Shown one piece after another: positions 22,272 through 29,885 of a DNA stretch of 31,716 bases. Within the stretch, counting starts at the first letter, position 1; every line of letters starts with the position of its first letter. Under the pieces are notes generated by a model. It did not search any database, was not told where the DNA came from, and saw only the letters and a program-made list of their open reading frames with translations. Position numbers and translations under genes: made by a program. The stretch comes from an uncultured Anaerolineales bacterium (GTDB taxonomy: Bacteria > Chloroflexota > Anaerolineae > Anaerolineales > Villigracilaceae), in the NCBI GenBank assembly GCA_937928015.1, contig CALFXA010000092.1, forward strand, positions 1-31,716, written 5' to 3'.

Positions 22272-22742
22272 ATGAGTCTAGAACATCTTGGTAAATCGGC
22301 AATGATGGGCCCCTTGCTTCAAAAAGAAGTTGAGACTCAATTACTCAATGATTTGGCCCCGTACGGCATTGATCTTGTTGGGCTTTCCATTGATTGGTCA
22401 GGTGCCTGTCAGGAAGGACATTGTACGCAAGCAATAGACGGAAATCTGGAAGACTTATCGTCTGTTGCAGTCGTGAATTCAAACGGCACAATCGTTGCAG
22501 AGGGTTGGATGGAGTTCATACATGGCGGCGGAGACAATCCATTATTTGTCTTCTGGATTTTCTTAGATGACTTTCGGAGTGGCGAACGGCAGCAGGTAAA
22601 GAAAGAGCCACACATTCCTGGTCATATTTGGGCACGAATACCAGAATCGACAAAGTATCTTTGTGCCCGGAGTAGCGAGTATGATGCAAACTGGAAAGAT
22701 GATCCATTGGTGATTTCATGGGGAAATGAAAATGCCGCCTAA
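22272..22742 (+). CDS. Cassette 9: hypothetical soluble protein
   Basis: 156 residues. The gene starts 22 bases inside the cassette and its TAA is formed by the R'' box (GCC GCC TAA C), so coding sequence and recombination site are fused. The protein is acidic with no membrane span. It has a VGLSIDWSGACQEGHCTQ segment (two Cys), a beta-rich middle (SSVAVVNSNGTIVAEGWMEFIHGG), PLFVFWIFLDDF, and ends PLVISWGNENAA. Its look is compatible with an immunity-type or beta-sandwich protein, but no family is recognised. Confidence 0.7.
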   Translation: MSLEHLGKSAMMGPLLQKEVETQLLNDLAPYGIDLVGLSIDWSGACQEGHCTQAIDGNLEDLSSVAVVNSNGTIVAEGWMEFIHGGGDNPLFVFWIFLDDFRSGERQQVKKEPHIPGHIWARIPESTKYLCARSSEYDANWKDDPLVISWGNENAA

Positions 22743-22775
22743 CAATGCATGCAGCGGTCAGGCGGATACACGAGC
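22737..22775 (+). other. attC9, truncated or collapsed recombination site
   Basis: R'' GCCTAAC and the left-box words (AATGCATGCAG) are present, and TGCCGCCTAAC complements the cassette-9 start. The long inner hairpin and a normal GTTRRRY are missing. The only right-hand candidate is GTCAGGC, 13 bases further on. The array ends here. Confidence 0.6.
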
Positions 22776-22892
22776 TTAAACAGATCCCTACAACCGAGGA
22801 AGTACCCAAAGGCAAATCGAGATAAAATCCAGGCAACCAAACGACAAACGCACACAAGCCCGCCTCATTCCATCTCAGGAGTTTTCTCATCC

Positions 22893-23435
22893 ATGTACAC
22901 TTTGAAGATCGGCGACAAAACCATTTCCATCCAAGACGGACAGACGGTCCGCGTGGAGGGCTTTTATCAAAACCCTGAGATCACACTAATTATTGAACCC
23001 TACAACCTGTTTTCATGCGATGATGTCCACTTCAATTACCCCCGGGAATTCATTTACGAAGCAGATTTGGAACAGGCTTATGTCAAGAGTTGGACGCTCT
23101 CTGGAAACGATTGCAAGATCATGTACTTTGTCTTCGATGTGTCCATCCAAATCAGTGATTTCCTCGACAGTATGCTCGAACGGTATGGCCGCCAGAATTG
23201 CACGGTCACAGACACTGCGCCACTGACACTCGGCCAAATGATATTAACGGGAACAGCTATCCATACCACCCTGGCGGGCGTAAAAATAGCGGTCGATATT
23301 TATCAGATCCCTTCCAGTGGGACATCCATGAGATTGCTGGTGATACAGGATTGCGTCGATTCATTCGGCAGCCGGTCGACGGAAGGAATGCACGCGATCC
23401 AACTCCTCGAGCAATCATTTCATCTTGAATCCTAG
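22893..23435 (+). CDS. Hypothetical protein beyond the array
   Basis: 180 residues from ATG 22893, with CAGGAG about 11 bases upstream; the frame open before it is not credible coding. No signal peptide or membrane span. The first part is beta-rich (YTLKIGDKTISIQDGQTVRVEGFY), the middle has mixed strands with CDDVHFNYP and NDCKIMYFVFDV, and the C-terminus is a helix (EGMHAIQLLEQSF). It could be a small regulatory or adaptor protein; I do not recognise it. It is not followed by an attC, so it is probably resident sequence or an old cassette that lost its site. No partner lies in the same direction until 23794. Confidence 0.65.
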   Translation: MYTLKIGDKTISIQDGQTVRVEGFYQNPEITLIIEPYNLFSCDDVHFNYPREFIYEADLEQAYVKSWTLSGNDCKIMYFVFDVSIQISDFLDSMLERYGRQNCTVTDTAPLTLGQMILTGTAIHTTLAGVKIAVDIYQIPSSGTSMRLLVIQDCVDSFGSRSTEGMHAIQLLEQSFHLES

Positions 23436-23504
23436 CGTCTTCGCTGACCATAAAACAGCCGCATTAGCCGTCTAATCCCCACCCGTAGGACACGTTCCTC
23501 TACC

Positions 23505-23690
23505 CTACTCGTCCTTTAACTTCCCCAATACCCGCTTCTCGCGTTTCTCCTATGTCAGTGCATACACATCCATCCGTGCCTCATCGGCTAACAGTAACTC
23601 AATTTCCATTTTCACCTTTTGAGAACCTCAGCCAGGCTTGTCACCAGGCCCGCAGGGCAAGTCTGCGATCCCACTTGAGGGTCACTCACA
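23505..23690 (-). pseudogene. Decayed 3' end of a GT4 glycosyltransferase
   Basis: Read on the minus strand, 23609-23505 gives MEIELLLADEARMDVYALT, a TAG, then EKREKRVLGKLKDE and a stop. This matches the C-terminus of the intact GT4 at 24250 (EIEALLVDE...ARADVQSLTWERREERVLEKIQG, written here in parts). A nine-residue stretch is deleted, and the Trp codon has become amber at 23550-23552. Further up, CCCGCAGGGCA near 23660 matches the intact gene's CPAGG codons, with a frame change between. The remainder of the gene is missing. It is a paralogue remnant at the edge of the cassette region. Confidence 0.75.
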
Positions 23691-23734
23691 CGGACCAACA
23701 TATAGTAAATCCAGACAAATGACCTATGAGTCTG

Positions 23735-23751
23735 TATAATTTGGATATAAT
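23735..23751 (+). promoter_or_regulatory. Two overlapping candidate -10 elements
   Basis: TATAAT occurs at 23735-23740 and again at 23746-23751, 43 to 54 bases before ATG 23794. No clear -35 is seen. Confidence 0.4.
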
Positions 23752-23793
23752 TTCCGAGGTAATGGCCGGAAATACCTGCACAAGGATTGCAAA

Positions 23794-24162
23794 ATGGAAT
23801 GGACGATATCTTTTCTACCAGATAAGAAGATTGTCACTATTCAAACATCGGGTGTTGCGGATGAAAAAGACTCCATGGAGATGGCTAAAAACATCTCGAA
23901 AGCGATGATCAAATATATGACAACCAGGTGCTTGATAGATCATAGCGCCATTGATTCGGTTTCAGGAAATGCAGTCGAAATATACCATCGCCCGAAAAGC
24001 TTGGTCAACATAGGCGTCCCTTTTAAGGTTAAGATAGCTGAAGTGGTGCTCCCAGTGTATAGGGCACACTTTGGTTTTCTTGAAGCTGTCTGCCGAAATC
24101 GCGGTTTTGATTTTCACATATTCGATGATCGAGAGACAGCCATTCAATGGCTGGTGGAATGA
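23794..24162 (+). CDS. SpoIIAA/STAS-like domain protein
   Basis: 122 residues from ATG 23794 with AAGGAT ahead of it. Segments follow the SpoIIAA-like pattern: a first strand DKKIVTIQTSGVAD (about 10-23), a helix MEMAKNISKAMIKYM, the strand CLIDHSAID, the helix around VEIYHRPKSLVNIG, then KIAEVVLPVYRAHFGFLEAV and the C-terminal DDRETAIQWLVE typical of the stand-alone family. These proteins are usually single-domain and cytoplasmic, and their role is unclear; some bind lipids or act in signalling. No kinase or phosphatase partner is adjacent. Confidence 0.72.
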   Translation: MEWTISFLPDKKIVTIQTSGVADEKDSMEMAKNISKAMIKYMTTRCLIDHSAIDSVSGNAVEIYHRPKSLVNIGVPFKVKIAEVVLPVYRAHFGFLEAVCRNRGFDFHIFDDRETAIQWLVE

Positions 24163-24249
24163 GCTAAAGCCTGGCTTTGCCTGACACGCCATTCCTTTAG
24201 TTCTTTCAAACTGTGCGATAAATCACAGCGTCCAGAGTAGAACCATCTT

Positions 24250-25407
24250 TCAACCCTGTATCTTCTCCAACACGCGCTCCTCGCGCCTCTCCCAAGTCAG
24301 CGACTGTACATCCGCGCGGGCCTGGGCAGCTAGAGACTGCCTGCGCGGTTCATCCACAAGCAGCGCCTCGATCTCCGCTTCCCATTTCCCAATTACCGAT
24401 TCCCGATTCCCGTCTTCCACTCCCCCCGCAGGGCATAACACCGCATTGCCCTCATGCAGCACCTCGCGGATCGACGGCAGGTCCGCCGAGACGATAACGC
24501 GGCCCGAGGCCATGTACTCGAACATCTTCATCGGGTTGATGACCTCGGCGATGTCCTGTCCGCTGCTGGCCGAGATCGAGCGGCTGTAGGGCATGAGCAG
24601 CACGTCCGCGGCGGCCTGATACAGCGGGATGCGCGCGTGCTCCACGAAGCCCGTCATGGTCACGTTGGTCATGCGCGCCTCGCTCAGCTTCGCGCGCCAG
24701 AACTCCACCAGCTCAGGCGTGCCACCCACCCATAGGAAGTGGACCTGCGGCATGCGCCCCGCCAGTTCGAACAACAGGTCCGCGCCACGGCCGGGATAGA
24801 TGTGACCCGTAAAGCCGACGGTCGGACCCTCAGGCAGATTCAACTGACGCCGCGCCTCGGCGGGATTCGGCAGCCCCTCATATTTTTCCAGCTCCACGCC
24901 GTTCGGCGCGACGATAACAGACCCATCTGGGAATTTGAGGTTGGTCGAGCGTTCCAAGGCCTTTCTCAACGCGGACGTGGTGACCGTCATGACCTTCGTC
25001 CCGCGCGCCTTCCAGAACTGACGCAGCCACCATGCGCCCATGCGTCCCGCCACATCGGCGTGCATTTCGAGCACCACGGGGAACCCGCTCCACGCGGCCA
25101 GCGCCGCCGACTGCGGCAGCCAGGTGTAGACCAGGTCCGCGCCGAAACGCCGCGCCGCCGACTGGGCGCGCAGGATGAAGTCCAGACGTTTGAGGCGCGG
25201 ATTGGACGGAATCAGGCTCAGGTCAGGGACGAGTTTGAGTCCGTAATGGGCGCGGAGCTGCTCCGGGGTGGGAATCTCCGTCTCACGCGGGGCAAACATC
25301 CGCAGGTCATGTCCCAACTGTAACAATGCCTGGGTTACCTTCATGGCCTGGATCGAGTTGGCCGTGAGGGATGGAATCCGCGAGTTGGCGATGACGGCGA
25401 TCTTCAT
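24250..25407 (-). CDS. Glycosyltransferase family 4
   Basis: 385 residues with a GT-B layout. The N-terminus is MKIAVIANSRIPSLTANSIQ with the SLTANSIQ acceptor loop seen in GT4 enzymes of O-antigen type; then VIVAPNGVELEKYE (about 169-182), the donor-domain opening TVGFTGHIYPGRGADLL and the carboxylate-bearing block INPMKMFEYMASGRVIV. The start overlaps the flippase stop as ATGA, so the two are translated together. Near the C-terminus a stretch of codons (24396-24420) is a simple GATTCCC repeat encoding EDGNRESVIGKW, absent from the paralogous remnant at 23505. Donor and acceptor are unknown. Confidence 0.9.
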   Translation of the reverse strand: MKIAVIANSRIPSLTANSIQAMKVTQALLQLGHDLRMFAPRETEIPTPEQLRAHYGLKLVPDLSLIPSNPRLKRLDFILRAQSAARRFGADLVYTWLPQSAALAAWSGFPVVLEMHADVAGRMGAWWLRQFWKARGTKVMTVTTSALRKALERSTNLKFPDGSVIVAPNGVELEKYEGLPNPAEARRQLNLPEGPTVGFTGHIYPGRGADLLFELAGRMPQVHFLWVGGTPELVEFWRAKLSEARMTNVTMTGFVEHARIPLYQAAADVLLMPYSRSISASSGQDIAEVINPMKMFEYMASGRVIVSADLPSIREVLHEGNAVLCPAGGVEDGNRESVIGKWEAEIEALLVDEPRRQSLAAQARADVQSLTWERREERVLEKIQG

Positions 25408-26714
25408 CGAATTTCTCGTATGCCGCGCAGGGCCATGACGCCCACCGAGGCGATGTAATAGAACGAGAGCAGCGCGCCCGCCGCGAGGATGCCGTAGCGC
25501 GGAATCAGCCAGAAGGCCAGCGCCACCTTGATCAGGCCGACGATCAGAGTGGTCCAGATGGGGAACTCGGGCAAGCCCAGTGAGAGCAGCAGCGGACGAT
25601 TCCAGAAGAGGGTGTAGTTGAAGGCCAGGCCGATGAAAAGCGCCAGCATGGCGGGGTAGGCCACGACGAATTCCTGATGGCCCGTGTAGAGGACCAGCGC
25701 GAACTGGCCGAGGAAGATGAATCCCAGCGCGGCAGCGGCATTGACCGCGAAGGAGAGCGCCGTAACCTTACGCAGGAAACTCCGCAGCGAGGCCCAAGCC
25801 TTTTGCACGATGAGACGGTTGATCTCGGGATAGGTGGCCGCGATGAGCGGGTCGGCGGGCACCGAGAGGAAACTGACCAGCGCGTAGGCCGCCTTGTAAT
25901 AGCCGACCGCCTCGGTCGAGAGGAAATAACCCACCCACAACGGCTCGCTCTCGCGAAAGCCCTTGATGATGGTGGCGCTGATGTTCGAGCTGACCGCAAA
26001 GTGGACCAGGTCGCGCGATTGGGCGAAGGACGGCAGCGGCGCACGCCACCAGTCCGCGCCGAGGCGTTGGGCCAGTTCGCGCTGGGCGGTGAAGAACAGT
26101 CCCAGCCCGAGGATGACCTTGCCCGCCAGATACGCAGAAAGCACGACCCACAACGTGCTCGGCAGGAAGAATCCCGCCGCCACGATCAACAACGACACGA
26201 CGCTTTGAATCAGATTGATCGTCCCCTGATAACGGATCTTGCCCGTGACCTGCAAGATGCCCGTGGAAGTCTCGGTGTTGAAGTTGGCCAGCAGTCCCAG
26301 CCCGAAGACGATGAACAGCAGTTCGGTGTCGGGCGCCTTGGCGATGGTCCGCGCCGCCCAGCCCGCCAGGATCAGCACCGCGGCGAAGGCCAGCAGCGAG
26401 ACGGCGGTCTCGGTTAACGCGGCGGCTTTGATCAGCGCCGCGGCTTTTTGTTTCTCGTCCCTTTCGAGATACTCGCCGCCGTAGCGCACCACCAGCTCGC
26501 TCATGCGAAAGGACAGGATGCTGTTGACCGTGGACGCGAATCCCATCACGACCGTGATCAGGCCCAGCCCGTCCGCGCCGAGCAGACGGATGGCCAGCGC
26601 CCCCATGACGACGCTCAGTCCCAGGCTGATGGTATTGCTGGTGAACAGGTGCGCGCTGGAACGCAGCACGCGGCCAAGCAGCGGATCGTGTTTGAGTCTA
26701 TCGAGAAGAGACAT
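25404..26714 (-). CDS. Oligosaccharide flippase (Wzx/MOP superfamily)
   Basis: 436 residues with about twelve to fourteen membrane helices and the usual Wzx-type opening: a basic N-terminus (MSLLDRLKHDP) followed by SNTISLGLSVVMGALAIRLLGADGLGL (in parts) at about 26-52. No soluble domain. Members move undecaprenyl-linked oligosaccharides across the cytoplasmic membrane. It is the first gene of a two-gene unit with the GT4 (four-base ATGA overlap). A TACAAT lies seven bases before ATG 26714 on the minus strand, so the message may be leaderless. Confidence 0.88.
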   Translation of the reverse strand: MSLLDRLKHDPLLGRVLRSSAHLFTSNTISLGLSVVMGALAIRLLGADGLGLITVVMGFASTVNSILSFRMSELVVRYGGEYLERDEKQKAAALIKAAALTETAVSLLAFAAVLILAGWAARTIAKAPDTELLFIVFGLGLLANFNTETSTGILQVTGKIRYQGTINLIQSVVSLLIVAAGFFLPSTLWVVLSAYLAGKVILGLGLFFTAQRELAQRLGADWWRAPLPSFAQSRDLVHFAVSSNISATIIKGFRESEPLWVGYFLSTEAVGYYKAAYALVSFLSVPADPLIAATYPEINRLIVQKAWASLRSFLRKVTALSFAVNAAAALGFIFLGQFALVLYTGHQEFVVAYPAMLALFIGLAFNYTLFWNRPLLLSLGLPEFPIWTTLIVGLIKVALAFWLIPRYGILAAGALLSFYYIASVGVMALRGIREIR

Positions 26715-26721
26715 AGGGCAA

Positions 26722-26727
26722 ATTGTA
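26722..26727 (-). promoter_or_regulatory. Putative leaderless -10 element of the flippase gene
   Basis: TACAAT on the minus strand ends seven bases before ATG 26714, with no Shine-Dalgarno sequence in between. Transcription would begin at the start codon. Confidence 0.4.
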
Positions 26728-26750
26728 ACAAGGATTCCTGCCGTGGTGGC

Positions 26751-26781
26751 TTTGAACCGCGAAGCAGCGAAGGGCGCGAAG
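26751..26781. repeat. Half copy of a REP-like repeat
   Basis: TTTGAACCGCGAAGCAGCGAAG and GGCGCGAAG repeat GCGAAG words like those of the arms at 13473-13545, without the second arm. Confidence 0.35.
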
Positions 26782-26804
26782 ATCCTCGGAATTTGAGAAT
26801 AAAA

Positions 26805-26832
26805 AAAGAGTCCACCAAGCGATGGACTCTTT
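26805..26832 (-). terminator. Rho-independent terminator of the epimerase gene
   Basis: AAAGAGTCCA pairs with TGGACTCTTT over ten bases around an eight-base loop. On the minus strand the stem is followed by a run of seven T. It lies just after the 26853 gene and isolates the flippase unit from it. Confidence 0.9.
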
Positions 26833-26852
26833 TCATTGGTTCAAGGGTTACG

Positions 26853-27824
26853 TTACGGCGTCAGCACATCGCGGGCCCAACTGCGCTCCTGGCTGTACCA
26901 GTCGATCAGGTTGGACAAACCCTGCTTCAGGTTGACCTGCGGCTGCCAGCCGAGCATCTCGCGCGCCTTGGACACGTCCGCCCAGTTGGTGAACATGTCG
27001 GCCAGGTTGGGCGGGCCATATTTGACATCCGCCTTCTTGCCGGTCAACTCTTCGATCAACTCGACCAGGCCGTTGATGGTGATAACTTCGTGCCCGCCCA
27101 GGTTGACGATCTCGTAGCCGACGGGTTTGAGCGCCGCGATGGTGCCGCGCACGATGTCGTCGATGTAGGTGAATCCGCGCGACTGGGTCCCGTCGCCGTT
27201 GATGCGCACGGGCTGACCTTCGGTGATCCACTGCACGAAGCGGAACATGGCCAGGTCGGGGCGGCCGGCGGGGCCGTAGACGGTGAAGTAACGCACGATG
27301 GTCACGTCGATGTCGTAAAGGTGATGGTAGGAGTGGGTCAACGCCTCAGCGCCTTTCTTGCTGGCGGCGTACGGCTGGAGCGGCTCACTGCTGGAGGCGG
27401 TCTCGGGCGTGGGGTAAGGCGGATTCTCACCGTAGATGCTGGATGTGGAAGCCATCACGATCTTCTTGCAGCCGAACTGACGGCAGACTTCCAGCATGTT
27501 CAACGTGCCCAGCACGTTCGACTCGAGGAACACCCAGGGATTCTCCACGCTGAAGCGGACTCCCGCCCGCGCCGCCAGGTGGATCACCCCGTCGAACTTA
27601 TCGTTGCGGAACAGGTCGATGACGGGTTTCTCCGAGATGTCGGCCTTATGGAAGGAGAACCCCTTATTGGCCTGTAGTCTGCGCAGGCGATATTCCTTCA
27701 TGCGCGGATCGTAGGCGTCGTTCATGTTGTCGATGCCGACCACGGAATGCCCCTGTTCGAGCAGCATTTCCGAGGTCCGCGCGCCGATGAATCCCGCCGC
27801 GCCTGTTACCAGATAATGTGCCAT
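26853..27824 (-). CDS. NAD-dependent sugar-nucleotide epimerase (UDP-glucuronate 4-epimerase-like)
   Basis: 323 residues, an extended short-chain dehydrogenase. GAAGFIG at 8-14 binds NAD; GIDNMNDAYDPRMKEYRL (about 30-47) and HLAARAGVRFSVENP are hallmarks of UDP-glucuronate epimerases of the CapI/GAE group; STSSIYG and Tyr152-x3-Lys156 (PYAASKK) are catalytic. It should interconvert the C4 epimers of a UDP-uronic acid (GlcA/GalA or the N-acetylated forms). The neighbouring dehydrogenase would make its substrate. A perfect GGAGGTGA ribosome site precedes ATG 27824 and a strong terminator follows the stop. Confidence 0.88.
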   Translation of the reverse strand: MAHYLVTGAAGFIGARTSEMLLEQGHSVVGIDNMNDAYDPRMKEYRLRRLQANKGFSFHKADISEKPVIDLFRNDKFDGVIHLAARAGVRFSVENPWVFLESNVLGTLNMLEVCRQFGCKKIVMASTSSIYGENPPYPTPETASSSEPLQPYAASKKGAEALTHSYHHLYDIDVTIVRYFTVYGPAGRPDLAMFRFVQWITEGQPVRINGDGTQSRGFTYIDDIVRGTIAALKPVGYEIVNLGGHEVITINGLVELIEELTGKKADVKYGPPNLADMFTNWADVSKAREMLGWQPQVNLKQGLSNLIDWYSQERSWARDVLTP

Positions 27825-27848
27825 GTTGTCACCTCCATAACAACTACG

Positions 27849-27888
27849 CCCTGAGCGCAGTCGAAGGATGGCCTCGCTCCGCTCAGGG
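27849..27888. repeat. CCCTGAGCG...CGCTCAGGG palindromic repeat
   Basis: CCCTGAGCG and its exact complement CGCTCAGGG enclose CAGTCGAAGGATGGCCT. Related words occur inside the 10537-12207 gene. It sits in the gap between the dehydrogenase and epimerase genes, where a transcript of both would carry it as a hairpin. Confidence 0.75.
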
Positions 27889-27895
27889 TGGACGA

Positions 27896-29218
27896 TTACA
27901 ATCGTTCTACGTTTTCGCTTTCCTTGCCCAATTTACCCGTGGCGTTGCGGCTGTCGAACACAAACTTGGCGGTCTGGATAATGGCGGGGTAATCGTAGAC
28001 CTTGTGGTTGGTCACGATGATGACCGCATCCGCGTCGGCCACGGCAGACATCACGTCTTCGATGCTATCCATCTTCCAGCCTTCGTACTCGTGATGGATG
28101 TGCGGGATGTACGGGTCGTGATACTCCACAATGGCGCCCTTGCGCTTGAGCAGGGCGATCACGTCCAGCGCAGGCGACTCGCGCACGTCATCGATGTCGG
28201 GTTTGTAGGCCGCGCCCAACACCAACACCTTCGAGCCCTTGAGGGTCTTGCCGCGGTCGTTCATGGCCTCCAACAGGCGGTTGACCACGTAGCGCGGCAT
28301 GTTGGTGTTGATCTCGGAAGCCAGGTCAATGAAGCGCGCATTGTAATTGAAGGACTTCATCTTCCACGAGAGATACAGCGGATCGATCGGGATGCAGTGA
28401 CCGCCCAGCCCCGGCCCGGGTGTGAATTTCATGAAGCCGAACGGCTTGGACGCCGCCGCGTCGATGACCTCCCACACGTCCACGCCGAGGCGCTCGCACA
28501 TGATGGCCATCTCATTGACCAGGCCGATGTTGATCATGCGGAAGGTGTTCTCCAGCAGCTTGGCCATTTCTGCGGCCTCCGCCGACGAGACCGAGTGGAT
28601 GTGCTGGATGGCGCCCGCATACCAAACCGAGGCCACTTCGCTGCAAGCAGGCGTGATGCCGCCCATCACCTTGGGGGTATTGAGGGTAGTGAAATCCTCG
28701 CGGCCCGGGTCCACGCGCTCGGGCGAGAAGGCCAGGAACCAGTCCTCGCCGACCTTCAGGTCGTGTTCCTCGCCCAGTTTGGGCAGCAGCACTTCGCGGG
28801 TCGTGCCCGGGTAGGTGGTCGACTCGAGCACCACCACCATGCCTGCGTGCATGTACTTGGCCAACTCCTCCGTGGCAGACAGGATGAACGACATGTCGGG
28901 GTCGCCCGTCTTGCGCAGCGGGGTCGGCACGCAGATGCTGACTGCATCCATTTCCTGCAATGTGGAGAAATCGGTTGTGGCGGTCAGTCGCCCCGACTTG
29001 ACCAGCTTCTCGATGGCCTCGGTCTTGACGTCGGGAATATACGAAATGCCCTTGTTGAGCGAGTCGACCTTGCGCGAATCGGGGTCCACGCCGGTCACAT
29101 GGAAGCCCGCCTCGCCGAAGACCACGGCCAGGGGCAGTCCCACATAGCCCAGGCCCAGGATGGCGATCTTGGCGGTCTTGTCTTGCAGTTTCTCGATCAG
29201 AGTGTCTTTGATGGACAT
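27896..29218 (-). CDS. Nucleotide-sugar 6-dehydrogenase (WbpA/TviB-like, UDP-GlcNAc type)
   Basis: 440 residues, the normal length for the UDP-glucose/GDP-mannose dehydrogenase family. GLGYVGLP at 22-29 binds NAD, VPTPL (about 97-101) and ESTTYPGT follow, and the catalytic Cys275 sits in GGHCIPIDP. NTNMPRYVV and AYKPDIDDVRESPALD match the WbpA/TviB branch (UDP-N-acetylglucosamine 6-dehydrogenase) better than UDP-glucose dehydrogenase. It oxidises the C6 hydroxyl to a carboxylate in two NAD-dependent steps. With the downstream epimerase it would supply UDP-linked galacto-type uronic acids for the surface glycan. An AGGAAGG ribosome site precedes ATG 29218. Confidence 0.92.
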   Translation of the reverse strand: MSIKDTLIEKLQDKTAKIAILGLGYVGLPLAVVFGEAGFHVTGVDPDSRKVDSLNKGISYIPDVKTEAIEKLVKSGRLTATTDFSTLQEMDAVSICVPTPLRKTGDPDMSFILSATEELAKYMHAGMVVVLESTTYPGTTREVLLPKLGEEHDLKVGEDWFLAFSPERVDPGREDFTTLNTPKVMGGITPACSEVASVWYAGAIQHIHSVSSAEAAEMAKLLENTFRMINIGLVNEMAIMCERLGVDVWEVIDAAASKPFGFMKFTPGPGLGGHCIPIDPLYLSWKMKSFNYNARFIDLASEINTNMPRYVVNRLLEAMNDRGKTLKGSKVLVLGAAYKPDIDDVRESPALDVIALLKRKGAIVEYHDPYIPHIHHEYEGWKMDSIEDVMSAVADADAVIIVTNHKVYDYPAIIQTAKFVFDSRNATGKLGKESENVERL

Positions 29219-29249
29219 AGGAATTTTCCTTCCTTTATAGAGCCGTTTG

Positions 29250-29885
29250 TTAGAACAGACTCAACTGTTTAAGATTTTCCTTGCGGTACTCCTGCTTCGG
29301 CTTGGACGCGGCCTTGCCCAATTCCGCGCGGACTTCCTTCAGCAGTACAGGCAGCTTGATGAAATCCGCCAGGATGGTCGCCTTCAACGCGGATTGCGTC
29401 AACGCATCGGCGGGCGGATGCATCGGGACGACGTAGCGGCTTCCCGACTTGCGCAGGGTTCCGTGCACCAAGCCGATTCGCGGCCTGGGCAGGAAGCGTC
29501 CCAGCGAGCAGCGGCCCAGGGTGACGATCACGCTCGGGTTCACGGCCTCGATCTGACGGTCCAGGAAAGTGCCGCAGGCGGCCACTTCCTCGGGCAGCGG
29601 ATCGCGGTTACCCGGCGGACGGCACTTGACGACGTTCCCGATCCACACTTCCGAACGCCGCAATTCGGCCTGCGCCAACAATTGTGAGAGGAACTGCCCC
29701 GAAGCGCCCACGAACGGACGTCCCTGCTCGTTCTCGTAGAAGCCAGGTCCCTCGCCGATGAACATGACCTCGGCCCGTGCTGGCCCCTCGCCCGGGACGG
29801 GCAACTTGCGCGAAGCATGCAGGGCGCAACGCTCACAGATCGAGATCTCGCTGGCGATTTCTGCCAGGGTTTGCTCCGCGCTCAT
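29250..29885 (-). CDS. Uracil-DNA glycosylase, family 4 (iron-sulfur type)
   Basis: 211 residues. The start at 29885 is fixed by an ATGA overlap with rimI. The four cluster cysteines are visible: Cys17 and Cys20 (CERC), Cys88 (KCRPPGNRDP) and Cys104 with the typical 15-residue spacing. Motif 1 is GEGPGFYENEQGRPFVG (about 44-60) and motif 3 is HPPADAL, with Pro-Pro in place of the more common Pro-Ser or Pro-Ala. The enzyme removes uracil from DNA arising by cytosine deamination. The C-terminal tail is basic and variable. It is the last gene of the tsaE-tsaB-rimI-udg unit. Confidence 0.9.
   Translation of the reverse strand: MSAEQTLAEIASEISICERCALHASRKLPVPGEGPARAEVMFIGEGPGFYENEQGRPFVGASGQFLSQLLAQAELRRSEVWIGNVVKCRPPGNRDPLPEEVAACGTFLDRQIEAVNPSVIVTLGRCSLGRFLPRPRIGLVHGTLRKSGSRYVVPMHPPADALTQSALKATILADFIKLPVLLKEVRAELGKAASKPKQEYRKENLKQLSLF

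Larger units (their letters stand above)
15890..22749 (+). mobile_element. Integron gene-cassette array of nine cassettes without an integrase (CALIN-like)
   Basis: Nine cassettes follow head to tail in one orientation, with junctions at 15889/90, 16628/29, 17318/19, 18489/90, 19146/47, 19799/800, 20459/60, 21601/02 and 22249/50. Each ends in a 105-131 base site running from an R''-type box near YCYAACAMAGCGTGCA to an R'-type box near CARRCCGTTRGRC; the last site is truncated. The region is clearly richer in A and T than the flanks, and no tyrosine recombinase of IntI type is encoded in the window. Genes fill most of each cassette and all point the same way. The array splits a polysaccharide region, and decayed glycosyltransferase sequence lies just beyond its right end. 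Confidence 0.88.

Noticed and set aside
27818..29272. Plus-strand open frame of 484 codons
   Set aside because: It is antisense to the nucleotide-sugar dehydrogenase, which shows all catalytic motifs; the antisense product is rich in His, Arg and Gly without structure.
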